From contig JAJQBI010000084.1 of NCBI GenBank assembly GCA_021203365.1, forward strand, positions 1-64,000: DNA of 64,000 nucleotides, read 5' to 3'. Below are positions 43,201 to 51,262 of the stretch, piece after piece (the stretch's first letter is position 1; the number at the start of each line of letters is the position of its first letter). Both the position numbers and the translations under genes were made by a program. The notes below the pieces were generated by a model that ran no database searches, was not told the origin of the DNA, and saw only the letters and a program-made list of their open reading frames with translations. The stretch is from Clostridiales bacterium (GTDB lineage: Bacteria; Bacillota; Clostridia; Lachnospirales; Lachnospiraceae).

Positions 43201-43639
43201 CCCGGAGGACTCCGGAAGCCCCGGCGGCACTGCCGGCCGCGCTGCGGGGTCTTTCCCCGGGCTTTAACGCCTGCCGGTCCCTGGGAGCGGGACGGTTTCC
43301 TCTCTTCTCCCCGGAGGGCCGTCTTCTGCCCTTTCCTCCATCACTGGCATTCTGCGCGTGATAGACACGGATAATATTTTTTTTCTTTTTCGGTGCTTCA
43401 GCCTTCCCCGCCTCCGCGTTTACCGCCTGTGTCTTTTCTTCTGTTTTTGGGGTATCCAACTTGTTAACTTGCTCCTTTCCCGATTTCCTGAATTCTTTTC
43501 TCGCCATGGCGACATGGGCGTCCTCAAGCTGTGTCATGTGACTTTTTACATCCACGCCCTTCGCCTTCAAAAACTCCATAACCTCTTTATTCTGCCTGCC
43601 AAGCTCCTTCGCAAGCTCATGCACTCTGACTTTATCCAC
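40232..43639 (-). CDS. infB: Translation initiation factor IF-2 with very long N-terminal region
   Basis: 1135 aa; the start is GTG 43639 eight bases after AAGGAGG. It has an IF2_N domain ([20 protein letters not shown]), then about 450 residues of low-complexity Gly/Arg/Ser/Glu sequence including five 12-residue repeats. A second IF2_N ([20 protein letters not shown]) follows, then the G domain near residue 645 ([21 protein letters not shown]) and domains II-IV. It brings fMet-tRNA to the 30S subunit. The length is about 400 residues above Bacillus IF-2, all of it in the disordered part. Confidence 0.97.
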   Translation of the reverse strand: MDKVRVHELAKELGRQNKEVMEFLKAKGVDVKSHMTQLEDAHVAMARKEFRKSGKEQVNKLDTPKTEEKTQAVNAEAGKAEAPKKKKNIIRVYHAQNASDGGKGRRRPSGEKRGNRPAPRDRQALKPGERPRSAAGSAAGASGVLRGGAQTARPAGTVGASGESIQEKRETGSTAGMKKAAVQGSSAPGNIQGTAEKTAAVQGNRGNEGVSAAAASEAGAQGGRGTGSTPAGGAARGNIQAAGEKAAASGGNAQAGRGTGNSPEGAGPVGDGEGRRAQSAGGRSSGSTQDGSAGRPGSRTLTGSRENRENRDGRPERRGTDRSFRQGGNSEGGARAGRQGDGSRSFRQGENRGTRQNETGRGTVGNRENRDSRTGRQGEGRPSRSGQGGQNFRSEGRSQGGQSFRSEGRSQGGQGFRSEGRGQGGQGFRSEGRSQGGQGFRSEGRPQGSRSDGRNERGDSRFGGGQNRPGARPGAARRSPVGDSSYGTELSKTSKDSKRERDRENKNKKKDFEKTGNGGRRPNQNSSRQTSRLPKALQKPSVQPKQEEKKPEIKEITLPEKLTIRELAEAMKMQPAVIVKKLFMQGIMVTVNQEIDFEKAQEIALDYDIVAEQEEKVDVIAELLKEAEEDESLMVSRPPVVCVMGHVDHGKTSLLDAIRKTNVTRGEAGGITQHIGASVVRINNQTITFLDTPGHEAFTAMRMRGANATDIAVLVVAADDGVMPQTVEAISHARAAGVEIIVAINKIDKPNANVERVKQELSEQGLIPEDWGGSTVFVPVSAKTGEGIDTLLEMILLTAEVSELKANPGRAARGLVIEAQLDKGKGPVATILVQKGTLHVGDFIAAGACSGKVRAMMDDKGRRVKEALPSTPVEILGLGDVPNAGEIIMSFDSDKEAKNFAAAFVSENKSHLLEETRGKLSLDNLFDQIQASNLKELPIVVKADVQGSVEAVRQSLEKLSNEEVVVRVIHGGVGAINESDVSLAATSNAIVIGFNVRPDALAKQLAEQEKVDLRLYKVIYQAIEDVESAMKGMLDPVFEEKVIGHGEVRQLFKASGVGTIAGSYVMDGVFQRNSKIRITREGELVYEGELASLKRFKDDVKEVRAGYECGLVFADFNDVKEEDQVEAYIMVEVPR
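42315..42494 (-). repeat. Five 36-bp tandem repeats inside infB
   Basis: Units begin at 42315, 42351, 42387, 42423 and 42459 (plus-strand GAGCGGAAG). They encode repeats of the type GGQxFRSEGRxQ. Differences are few, mostly at the x positions, so expansion looks recent and copy number may vary between strains. Confidence 0.9.
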
Positions 43640-43719
43640 CTGTCATACCTCCTTTAAGCCTGCCGGAGTCACGGCAGACACCTGTGGCAGCTTCAACTGT
43701 CAACAACGTTCCCGTCTTT

Positions 43720-44043
43720 TCAAGTACCGTCCGCGCGGCTCTTTTCCAGCTCCCGGACAACCGCCTGCGCCAAACCCGGATCCTGCACCGCAAGGCCTGC
43801 ACGAAATTCTTTCCCCACAGCCCTGCCAAGGTTTTCCCGGTCAGAAATAAAATACAGGGGTACCTGGTAATACGCGCACATGTCCCGGAAGCTCTTCTTC
43901 GTATTCTCCGAAGCGTCCCCGGCCGCCAGAACCAGGCAGGCCTTCCCGCTCTTCACCGCCTTTTCCGTGGAAAACTCGCCGCTTACGACCTTCCCCGCCC
44001 TGGCGGCAAGGCCTACGAGAGACAGTACCTTATCCCTTTTCAA
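43720..44043 (-). CDS. ylxQ: L7Ae/YlxQ-family RNA-binding protein
   Basis: 107 aa, of the L7Ae/L30e/S12e fold: LSLVGLAARAGKVVSGEFST, KACLVLAAGDASENT and FRDMCAYYQVPLYF. Members bind kink-turn RNA. The position between ylxR and infB is the standard one. It overlaps ylxR by 14 bp. The C-terminus (VVRELEKSRADGT) is extended and charged. Confidence 0.9.
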   Translation of the reverse strand: MKRDKVLSLVGLAARAGKVVSGEFSTEKAVKSGKACLVLAAGDASENTKKSFRDMCAYYQVPLYFISDRENLGRAVGKEFRAGLAVQDPGLAQAVVRELEKSRADGT

Positions 44044-44308
44044 GCTTTTCCATCTCCTCCTTCAGCGTCTGCCAGACCTCACCTGGAATCGCCATCTTCA
44101 GCGACCTCTCCAGTCCGCGGTTTTTCCTGGCCTTCTCCAGACATTCCGGGGAAAAACACAGATAGGCGCCCCGCCCGTTTTTCTTTCCCGTAGTATCCAG
44201 AACAATGGTGTCCTCCGGCGTCCGCAGAACCCGGAGCATTTCCTTTTTATTCCTCATTTCCCTGCAGCCTGTACACTGACGCATGGGAATCTTTTTTCCC
44301 GTTTTCAT
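44030..44308 (-). CDS. ylxR: YlxR/RnpM family RNA-binding protein
   Basis: 92 aa. The family core is PMRQCTGCREMRNKKEMLRV, GRGAYLCFSPECLEKARKN and LERSLKMAI, with three cysteines at conserved places. In Bacillus this protein (RnpM) binds and modulates RNase P; carrying that role over is inference. Start and stop overlap nusA and ylxQ (ATGA with nusA), so it is translated in coupling. Confidence 0.93.
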   Translation of the reverse strand: MKTGKKIPMRQCTGCREMRNKKEMLRVLRTPEDTIVLDTTGKKNGRGAYLCFSPECLEKARKNRGLERSLKMAIPGEVWQTLKEEMEKLEKG

Positions 44309-45558
44309 ATTTCCCGCTCATCTCCGGCAGGTGATTCCTCTGCCTCTCCATATCCGGCTGAATTCTCCGCACCCTCCGGCGGATAATCTCCCTCCGGCTG
44401 CGGGTATTCCCCGGATTCCTCCCAGGAATAGGAATCCTCATACTCTTCCCCGTATCCGTCCTCCGGATCATACTCCTCGTCGTACTCGTCGTCCTCATAG
44501 AAATCCTCGTCCAGATCCCCGGCCTCATTGGCCTGGGTCTCACTCTTGATATCAATCTTAAATCCGGTCAGACGGGCGGCCAGGCGGGCGTTCTGGCCCT
44601 CCTTGCCGATGGCGAGGGAGAGCTGATAATCCGGAACCACCACAAGGGCGCTCTTCTCATCCGGGTCCGCCATAACGGCGATCACCTTTGCCGGACTCAG
44701 GGCGTTCTCAATGAGAATGGCCGGGTTCTCATCCCAGTTAATGATGTCGATCTTCTCTCCGCGAAGCTCTTCCACCACGGCGCCCACACGGGCTCCGTTC
44801 ATACCCACGCAGGCTCCCACCGCGTCCACATCCGGATCATTGCTCCACACCGCGATCTTGGTGCGGGAGCCTGCCTCCCTGGCGATGCTCCGGATCTCCA
44901 CGGTTCCGTCCCGGACCTCCGCCACCTCGGATTCAAACAGCCGTTTCACAAGACCCGGATGGGTGCGGGATACCAGAATGCGGGGACCCTTGGGGGTATC
45001 CTTAACTTCCAGAATGTAAACCTTAATGCGCTCTGTCGGGCGGAAGGTCTCCCCCTTCACCTGCTCATTTTCACTCAAAACAGCGTCTGCCTTGCCCAGA
45101 TTGATGCTCACATTCTTCCCGTTCACTCTCTGAACGATTCCGGTGACGACTTCCTTCTCAATTCCATAATACTGATCGTAGAGGACTCTGCGCTCCTCCT
45201 CCCGGATCTTCTGGAGGATCACGTTCTTAGCATTCTGAGTAGCGATCCGCCCGAACTGTTTGGACTGTATCTCTACCTTGACCACATCCCCGATCTGCGC
45301 GCCGCTGCTGATCTTCCGGGCATTTTCCAGAGAAATCTCCAGCGCCGGGTCCTCAGGACATTCCACCACAGTCCGGTCCGCGTACACGGAAAAATCGCAG
45401 CTTTCCGGGTCAATCGTCACATGTACGTTGTCCGCCTTCCCGAAATGATTCTTGCATGCCTGGATCAGGGACTGCTCGATGGCTTCCAGCAGGGTGTCCT
45501 TACTGATGCTTTTTTCTTTTTCCAGCAGGTCCAGCGCTTCCTTTAACTCTCTGCTCAT
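44305..45558 (-). CDS. nusA: Transcription termination/antitermination factor NusA
   Basis: 417 aa from ATG 45558 behind AGGAGG. It has an N-terminal RNA polymerase-binding domain, S1 (GIVQRVNGKNVSINLGKADA), and KH1/KH2 with GACVGMNGARVGAVVEELRG and YQLSLAIGKEGQNARLAARL. The tail of about 70 residues is extremely acidic and Tyr-rich (DEDFYEDDEYDEEYDPEDG), which is not part of the conserved protein and may be flexible. It is the second gene of the rimP operon. Confidence 0.97.
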   Translation of the reverse strand: MSRELKEALDLLEKEKSISKDTLLEAIEQSLIQACKNHFGKADNVHVTIDPESCDFSVYADRTVVECPEDPALEISLENARKISSGAQIGDVVKVEIQSKQFGRIATQNAKNVILQKIREEERRVLYDQYYGIEKEVVTGIVQRVNGKNVSINLGKADAVLSENEQVKGETFRPTERIKVYILEVKDTPKGPRILVSRTHPGLVKRLFESEVAEVRDGTVEIRSIAREAGSRTKIAVWSNDPDVDAVGACVGMNGARVGAVVEELRGEKIDIINWDENPAILIENALSPAKVIAVMADPDEKSALVVVPDYQLSLAIGKEGQNARLAARLTGFKIDIKSETQANEAGDLDEDFYEDDEYDEEYDPEDGYGEEYEDSYSWEESGEYPQPEGDYPPEGAENSAGYGEAEESPAGDEREI

Positions 45559-45583
45559 TGTTTTTTCTCTTCCTCCTGATTTG

Positions 45584-46048
45584 TTAAAACTCAACTGCCA
45601 GACGAATCAGGGCAATCTCTTTTTTCTCAAAGATCTGTTCTTTGCCCTCTGTCTCAATCGTCACACTGTTACTATCATATGCTGTCAAAACACCGCAGAA
45701 CTCTTTTTGTTTTTCAATGGGCCGGTAGGTGCGGATCTCCACCGCTTTTCCAACGCTTCGCGCAAAATCCTTCTCTTTTTTCAGAGGGCGGTCCAGCCCC
45801 GGAGAGCTGATCTCCATCACATAGCTGTCCTCAATAAAATCCTCCTCATCCAGCCGGTCGCTGAATACGCGGCTTACCGCCTCGCAGTCGTTGACGGTGA
45901 TGCCGCCGGGTTTGTCAATGTAGCCCCGGAGATACCAGTTTCCGGCCTCCTTCACATATTCCACATCCACCAGCTCAAATCCCTGCTCTTCCACGATCGG
46001 GGAAAGGAGTTTTTCCGCCCTGTGCTCATACTCTTCTCGTCTGCTCAT
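45584..46048 (-). CDS. rimP: Ribosome maturation factor RimP
   Basis: 154 aa from ATG 46048 after AGGTGGG. It has LLSPIVEEQGFELVDVEYVK, LRGYIDKPGGITVNDCEAVS and YVMEISSPGLDRPLKKEKDF, as in the family. It promotes 30S assembly around S12. It is first in the rimP-nusA-ylxR-ylxQ-infB-rbfA-nrnA-truB-ribF operon, preceded by a strong promoter and a hairpin leader. Confidence 0.96.
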   Translation of the reverse strand: MSRREEYEHRAEKLLSPIVEEQGFELVDVEYVKEAGNWYLRGYIDKPGGITVNDCEAVSRVFSDRLDEEDFIEDSYVMEISSPGLDRPLKKEKDFARSVGKAVEIRTYRPIEKQKEFCGVLTAYDSNSVTIETEGKEQIFEKKEIALIRLAVEF

Positions 46049-46082
46049 TTTCCCACCTGCCTTTCCTTTTCTCCACAAACGG

Positions 46083-46110
46083 ATAGGAGCGGGCTCTCGC
46101 CCACTCCTAT
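46083..46110 (-). promoter_or_regulatory. rimP leader hairpin
   Basis: ATAGGAG and CTCCTAT plus GGGC and GCCC form a 12-position stem with one mismatch and a GAGA tetraloop, about 22 nt after the expected transcription start. It lacks a T-run and so is more likely an mRNA-stabilising or protein-binding element than a terminator. Confidence 0.6.
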
Positions 46111-46134
46111 GTCATCAAGTTCTAAGTTTTATTC

Positions 46135-46163
46135 ATTGTAGCACCGCAGAATCTGAAATGCAA
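46135..46163 (-). promoter_or_regulatory. rimP-nusA-infB operon promoter
   Basis: Minus TTGCAT (46158-46163), 17-bp spacer, TACAAT (46135-46140). Confidence 0.75.
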
Positions 46164-46216
46164 GGCCTTTTTATGTAAAATCAGGCTAAAATCAGGGCAA
46201 TCTCACAGAAACCGTC

Positions 46217-47020
46217 CTACAGAAGCCTCTTCGCCAGGAGTCTGGCGTCCCTCACAGCCTCCTCTATGGAATAAAATCCCCAGTGGTACATCCGTCCTCC
46301 AAAGCATATATGATTCTCGTGTTCCGCCAGAAGCCGGTATTTTTCAAAAAGCTCCCGGTTTTCCTTTGTCTCCAGAGGCCGGACAAGTTCCTCCTCTTCC
46401 CCTCCTTTTCCCCGGCTCCGGACCGTGATGACCGTCAGAGGGCTTTGGGTACCGGTCAGACGTTTGTGTTCAATGATCTGACATTCCGATCCGGCAGGGT
46501 TCTCCTGAACCCGGGTCTGGTAATATTCCCGATACAGTGTCCGTGTCTCAAAGCGCGCCCTTTCATAGAGAAGCCGGCCGTAGCACTCCCGGTAAAAAGT
46601 GTCCAGACGCCCGGTATAAACCACCCTTCCCGCCATCTTCCGGGCCTTTCTCCGAATCTGTTCATAATCAGTATTCAGAAAAACATCGGCATTCTCCAGC
46701 ATTTCGCCAAGAATTCTTGTGTATCCGTGAAGAGGCACTCCTTCATACTTCTTTCCCCGGCTGTCCAGACCGGAAGGAAAAAATTCTCCGAAACGGTTCA
46801 TATACTCCCACAGCTCCCGGTCATCTGTGCGAAACACATGAATGCCAAACCTGTGTACCTCAATTCCGCGGATGTTTTCACAGTACAGGCTTCCCCCGAT
46901 CCTTCCTCTCTTTTCCACCACCAGACACTTCTTTCCGGCGCGTCCGGCCTCGAAGGCAAAAACCGAGCCGAAAATACCGGAACCGACAATCAGAAAATCA
47001 TACTCCGGTAAGCTGTCCAT
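46217..47020 (-). CDS. UDP-galactopyranose mutase-like protein with central deletion
   Basis: 267 aa from ATG 47020. The Rossmann start (YDFLIVGSGIFGSVFAFEAG, then GGSLYCENIRGIEVHRFGIH) and later segments (YEGVPLHGYTRILGEML, VVYTGRLDTFY, ECQIIEHK) match Glf. However, the stretch between WEYMNRFGEF and KKYEGVP, about 100 residues in true mutases with the substrate-lid Trp/Arg, is missing. GAHIFHT is here GIHVFRT, and the FGGR-Y-Y-D end is altered. The frame is clean, so it is either an inactive relic or a protein with a new task. It lies one base after the upstream gene and beside galactofuranosyltransferase-like genes. Confidence 0.8.
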   Translation of the reverse strand: MDSLPEYDFLIVGSGIFGSVFAFEAGRAGKKCLVVEKRGRIGGSLYCENIRGIEVHRFGIHVFRTDDRELWEYMNRFGEFFPSGLDSRGKKYEGVPLHGYTRILGEMLENADVFLNTDYEQIRRKARKMAGRVVYTGRLDTFYRECYGRLLYERARFETRTLYREYYQTRVQENPAGSECQIIEHKRLTGTQSPLTVITVRSRGKGGEEEELVRPLETKENRELFEKYRLLAEHENHICFGGRMYHWGFYSIEEAVRDARLLAKRLL

Positions 47021-47021
47021 A

Positions 47022-49409
47022 TTATCCGTCCTCCTGTCGTCTGTATGCTTTCCATATTTTTTTCGCCTGCTTCTGAAGTCCGGAAGGAAGGCGGTAATAA
47101 AAGCGGAGCAGAAATCCCGGTTCTGCACGGCGGCTGTCCTTTGCGGCCACATAAAGCTCCTCCCTGGACCGCGGACGGATATCCTGGGCGTATACCTGAG
47201 AGGTTTTTGCCGATTTAGGGGAAAACATGGCTTTTTTAAGCCACGCCTCCGCTTCCTGTTTCTTTCGGGCCAGAATTCTTTCCGTTTCCCGGTAATCCAC
47301 GTCTTCCAGAAGTTCCGGACGCCTGAGAATCTCTGACGGCTCCCTCACCAGCCGATGCTCCATATGAAGCAGATGGGCCAGGGATTCAAACCGGGTCATT
47401 CCCCTGCGCGTATTTCCCATGGCGATAAAATTTTTCCTGTACAGAATGGCAAAGCTCATTCCATGGCAGGAATCTGTAAGCACAAAATCCGCGTGCTGAA
47501 AATACCAGACCCAGTCCGGAAAGGTGATATCCTCCAGAATCGTCTCCATTCCCATTTTTTCCCGGTTTTCCTGAAAATTCCACGGAGTTCCGTCCAGAAT
47601 GTGAAGGGGCCTGCGCCCCAGCTTCTCTGCCAGATAGCCGATGGCTTCCCTTTTCTCCGGAGTGGGATCCAGGATGTAGGTGAGCAGATAGGGCTCCCTC
47701 TCCCTGCGGCGGGACTCCGCCGCCACCGCGTCATACACCTGCCGGTCTGTGGAAAAAACCGGATCCAGGATCTGCACCCCCTCCACACCAAAGTCTCTTT
47801 TCAGGATTTCCACGCCGGACTCCTCCCGAACCGAAATCCAGTCAAAACGGGAGAGCAGCCGGCCGTCCGCTGCCCGCTCTTTTACAGGACGAAAATCACG
47901 GTCATGGCCAAAGGAGGCGGCCACGGCCACCTTTTTCTTCTCCTCACGGGCAAAATCCAGAAGGAAGCTTTTCCCGAAGGCCCGGCCGACTCCGTAATTC
48001 CATACCTGGTCAGATCCCACCACAAAAGCGTCGCAGATCTGGTTCAGTCTCCGCATCTCCCACAGCTGGTATCTCCGGCTGACATGGAAATGATTCCCCG
48101 CGAAAATCCGGCTGTGACTGTCCTGGGCCAGCTCCCTGTCTTCCTCCGTATGCCCCGGCTTGTCAATCATCAGCACAGACATACCCAGCTTTTCCAGCTG
48201 GCATTTCAGCCCGTAATAGGTGGCAATGCTGCCGTAATTGCAGCCAAACCACACGCCCAGAAGTCCCACGTCATAACGGCCGTCCAGGCAGTATTCCACC
48301 GCCTTGTGCACGCCGGCGCCATCCAGCATTTCAAAAAACCTTTCCCTCTGGGAATGAAATTCCTTATGTGTCCCGAACCGGTTTTTCTTTACCGCAATTT
48401 CCAGCGGTGCTTCCTGAAAAAGCCGGATTTTTCCCCGCTTCCTGATCTCTTCCAGAAAGTGCCGGCCCTTTTCGTTGTTCACCAGTACCAGAGAGGTTCC
48501 CTTTTCATCCGTCCACTCCTTCCGATAAGAAGAAAGGCCCCAGAAGTCCCCCAGTGTCAGATCTCCCTGCCGGGGAAAGGAAGCGTAGGGGCAGTCCTGA
48601 CAGATCGGCCGCGCAAAAAGATTCCGGTAGCGCCCGCGTACAAGAGGATCGATGGATGGATGGCCCATATAGGTCTGCCCGTTTTTCAGGACACAGGCAC
48701 TGACCAGTCCGTCATATCCATAGATTTTTGTCCGGAAATAGTAATGTTTTATATTTTTCTTCCCAAAGGTTTCCTCAAGATAACGCTCAAATACTTTGGG
48801 GGAAATCACGCCGCTGCACACAAGATCCACAATGAGAAGCCGTTCCCATTCCCGTCCCAGAAAGGCCCGCAGTCCGGCCGCCTGACAGGGGGTTCCCACA
48901 AACAGCACCCATCTTTCCTTCTCCAGACAATCCCGGATCTCCGGAAAAACCTTCCTCAGGTCACTCTGTACATATTTGGAGCGGCGCAGGGGCTCCAGGT
49001 CCCTTTCCTTTTCCGCCAGAGTATGGTACACCTGAAAATCCCGGTCCATACAGGCGCCGCATACCACCCCGCCCCGGGACAAAGTCTCCCTGGCCAGAAG
49101 GGTAAACATTCCTCCGGAGCTGCTGCCCATACGCACCCGATCCTCAGCCTGCACCGCATAGCAGGCTGGCTCCGCCCAATTTATGGCATCCGCTGGCCTT
49201 AAAGCCGGACAGAGACTCTCACATTTTCCGCAGCCCACACATTTTGCCTCATCCATTCTGGGATATAAAAATCCCTCCCCGTCCGCCTCCATGGAAATGG
49301 CTCCCGCCGGGCAGCTGTGGACACAGGCGCCACAGCCGCTGCACCGTGTTTTTTCAGGAAGCCTCCCATATCTTTTTTCGCCGTCCCATTGGGACTCCCG
49401 GGTCTTCAT
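47022..49409 (-). CDS. Ferredoxin / FrhB-like / polysaccharide pyruvyl transferase fusion
   Basis: 795 aa from ATG 49409 (GTG 49421 is possible). Two 4Fe-4S sites open it (CSGCGACVHSCPAG and CVGCGKCESLCPA). An F420-hydrogenase-beta-like region follows (SSSGGMFTLLARETLSRGGV, GTPCQAAGLRAFLG, QDCPYASFPRQGDLTLGDFW). From about residue 385 comes a polysaccharide pyruvyl transferase-like domain (GVWFGCNYGSIATYYGL, FVVGSDQVWNY, VLTDSCHGMSFAILY). Such domains are often neighbours in glycan clusters; here they are one chain. Pyruvylation or redox-dependent sugar modification is inferred. Confidence 0.88.
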   Translation of the reverse strand: MKTRESQWDGEKRYGRLPEKTRCSGCGACVHSCPAGAISMEADGEGFLYPRMDEAKCVGCGKCESLCPALRPADAINWAEPACYAVQAEDRVRMGSSSGGMFTLLARETLSRGGVVCGACMDRDFQVYHTLAEKERDLEPLRRSKYVQSDLRKVFPEIRDCLEKERWVLFVGTPCQAAGLRAFLGREWERLLIVDLVCSGVISPKVFERYLEETFGKKNIKHYYFRTKIYGYDGLVSACVLKNGQTYMGHPSIDPLVRGRYRNLFARPICQDCPYASFPRQGDLTLGDFWGLSSYRKEWTDEKGTSLVLVNNEKGRHFLEEIRKRGKIRLFQEAPLEIAVKKNRFGTHKEFHSQRERFFEMLDGAGVHKAVEYCLDGRYDVGLLGVWFGCNYGSIATYYGLKCQLEKLGMSVLMIDKPGHTEEDRELAQDSHSRIFAGNHFHVSRRYQLWEMRRLNQICDAFVVGSDQVWNYGVGRAFGKSFLLDFAREEKKKVAVAASFGHDRDFRPVKERAADGRLLSRFDWISVREESGVEILKRDFGVEGVQILDPVFSTDRQVYDAVAAESRRREREPYLLTYILDPTPEKREAIGYLAEKLGRRPLHILDGTPWNFQENREKMGMETILEDITFPDWVWYFQHADFVLTDSCHGMSFAILYRKNFIAMGNTRRGMTRFESLAHLLHMEHRLVREPSEILRRPELLEDVDYRETERILARKKQEAEAWLKKAMFSPKSAKTSQVYAQDIRPRSREELYVAAKDSRRAEPGFLLRFYYRLPSGLQKQAKKIWKAYRRQEDG

Positions 49410-51262
49410 CTGATTTTCCACGCTCCCCTTTCCCTTTCCGGGCCGTCCGTTTCCGTCAGCTTCAGGTAATCCTTCCAGAAGGCGGCGGTTTTCCAGGCGG
49501 ATCCATGCTGTGCGTATTCCTGAGACACCCTTCGCCAGGTGCGCCTGCAGCGCGCCTTTAACCGGCGTCTTCTTTTCAGAATCGCGAGAAAACGCTTCCG
49601 GTCAATCTCCCGATAGGCACCGGTTTTCATGTAAGAATTCACCGCAAGAAGCTTTTTCCGCAGAAAATAGTCGTGGGGATTGTAAAACCAGTCATAGGCG
49701 GTTACGCCTGTGCTCTTGTTCCGCAGCCGATCCGGCCAGAAATGCCCATTGTAGGTAATTCGATAGAGAAAAGTCTCCAGCGCTGTTCTGGGCGCGGACT
49801 GGTATACGTCTTTTGGCCGGACCGGAGCCTCCGGAAAGCCGGAAAGGGGCGAAAGCCTCTCGTTTTTCGCGGATTTTTCTCTCAGAATCGTTTCCCCCTG
49901 ATTTTGCGTCAGGAACGTCCAGCCCTTCAGATAATCCTCCACCGCGTCCAGAAGAAGCTCCGCTCCGTTATAGTCAAAGCGCAGAAGCTCTGTCCGCACC
50001 AGCCTCCAGATCCTCCCCATAAAATCCACCTCCGGACACACTCCGCCAACCGCCTGAATGATCAGGCTGTTCCGGTGTACCTGGTAGAATTCCATGGCGC
50101 CGCTGAATTTATTCGTAAAGCCTTTATGCCAGACACAGATGCCATTCATGGTAATAAATTTTCCATGGCAGCGCAGGCTGAACTCCACGTCATCTCCACG
50201 GACAAACAGAGGCAGGGGGAGGTTTTTTTCCGTGATAAATTCCGCCGGAATACAGCAGAACCACCAGCCCGCGTAGGCGTTCCGGGGCTGCGGCACATCC
50301 TCCGCCAGTGCAAGAACATCCCGGACTGTGCGGGTATCCGCCGGTTCCCGCACAGGGCCGAATTCTCCGTCCCCGTGCACATACCCCACATCCTCATAAA
50401 ACATATACATCTTCTCATAGTCAAGCATCGCCCCGCTGATAAAATACCTTTCATACTCCGGACGTATCAGGGTCAGCAGTCTCCATGTCCGGCAGAGACT
50501 CTCCGGAAGAAGCAGAATATCGTCGTCCATCAGGAGAATGTGCGTGGGCTTTGCAGGGTGCGCCATGGCCTCCATCATTCCTCTTGCAAATCCTCCGGAT
50601 CCGCCCGCGTTGAGGTTTGGGTGCATCTGAATATGAGAGTCCTCTATCTCCCCGACCGGCAGTGTCCGACCATTGTCCACCACATGAATCCAGAGATTTT
50701 CCGCCAGCTCCGGATCCGTGTAAAGGGTTTCTTTCAGGAGGCGCAGATTGGAAAGGATATAATCCTCCTTCCGGCAGGTGGTCGTCACAAGGTGGAGAGA
50801 AACCGGACGGCGTTTCTCCGGCTCTGTGCGGGTCACATACGCTCCCGCGAAGATCGTGCAGACACTCATGGTCCGGATCTCAAAGCCCGCCAGAAATAAA
50901 TCTCCGGAGGGATAGACAAGACAGAGCTCTTCCCGGTTGAAAGCGTATATTTTCCTTCTGTACAACGTGCGCCGGATGTACTGCCCATCCTGCCGCACAT
51001 AGCCGGTGAGCGCAACTTCCATCTCCCCCCTCACCTCCAGGCGGAGGATGAGTTCCTCCATCCAGGTATATTTTCTCCATTTTTCCAGGGAAAAGGAATT
51101 AAAATAAGTACAGAAGTCTACCGTCTGTCCGGCACCGATCAGCAGCCTTTTTTCCTGCCTTTCATAAACAGGACGGCTGCCGCGGCAAAACATTTCCCAG
51201 TCGTCCTCCAGCCTTTCGTTGTCACAGAATAAAAGCTTCTGCAGCTGGCAATACTCTTTCAT
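49406..51262 (-). CDS. GlfT2-like GT2 galactofuranosyltransferase
   Basis: 618 aa from ATG 51262, which overlaps the preceding stop (ATGA). The N-terminal beta domain includes VDFCTYFNSFSLEKWRKYTW. The GT-A domain has LVTTTCRKEDYILSNL, NAGGSGGFARGM, the metal-binding MDDDILL and the second acidic motif VRGDDVEFSLRCHGK, as in GlfT2-type enzymes that polymerise galactofuranose. There are no membrane helices. The C-terminal region has basic stretches (RRRLKARCRR) that could contact the membrane. The gene overlaps both neighbours by 4 bp. Confidence 0.88.
   Translation of the reverse strand: MKEYCQLQKLLFCDNERLEDDWEMFCRGSRPVYERQEKRLLIGAGQTVDFCTYFNSFSLEKWRKYTWMEELILRLEVRGEMEVALTGYVRQDGQYIRRTLYRRKIYAFNREELCLVYPSGDLFLAGFEIRTMSVCTIFAGAYVTRTEPEKRRPVSLHLVTTTCRKEDYILSNLRLLKETLYTDPELAENLWIHVVDNGRTLPVGEIEDSHIQMHPNLNAGGSGGFARGMMEAMAHPAKPTHILLMDDDILLLPESLCRTWRLLTLIRPEYERYFISGAMLDYEKMYMFYEDVGYVHGDGEFGPVREPADTRTVRDVLALAEDVPQPRNAYAGWWFCCIPAEFITEKNLPLPLFVRGDDVEFSLRCHGKFITMNGICVWHKGFTNKFSGAMEFYQVHRNSLIIQAVGGVCPEVDFMGRIWRLVRTELLRFDYNGAELLLDAVEDYLKGWTFLTQNQGETILREKSAKNERLSPLSGFPEAPVRPKDVYQSAPRTALETFLYRITYNGHFWPDRLRNKSTGVTAYDWFYNPHDYFLRKKLLAVNSYMKTGAYREIDRKRFLAILKRRRRLKARCRRTWRRVSQEYAQHGSAWKTAAFWKDYLKLTETDGPERERGAWKIR

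Noticed and set aside
47355-49202. Plus-strand frame of 615 codons opposite the pyruvyl-transferase fusion, and similar ones at 26931-28430 and 23990-25657
   Set aside because: All lie antisense to conserved proteins, lack RBS sites and show no family motif.
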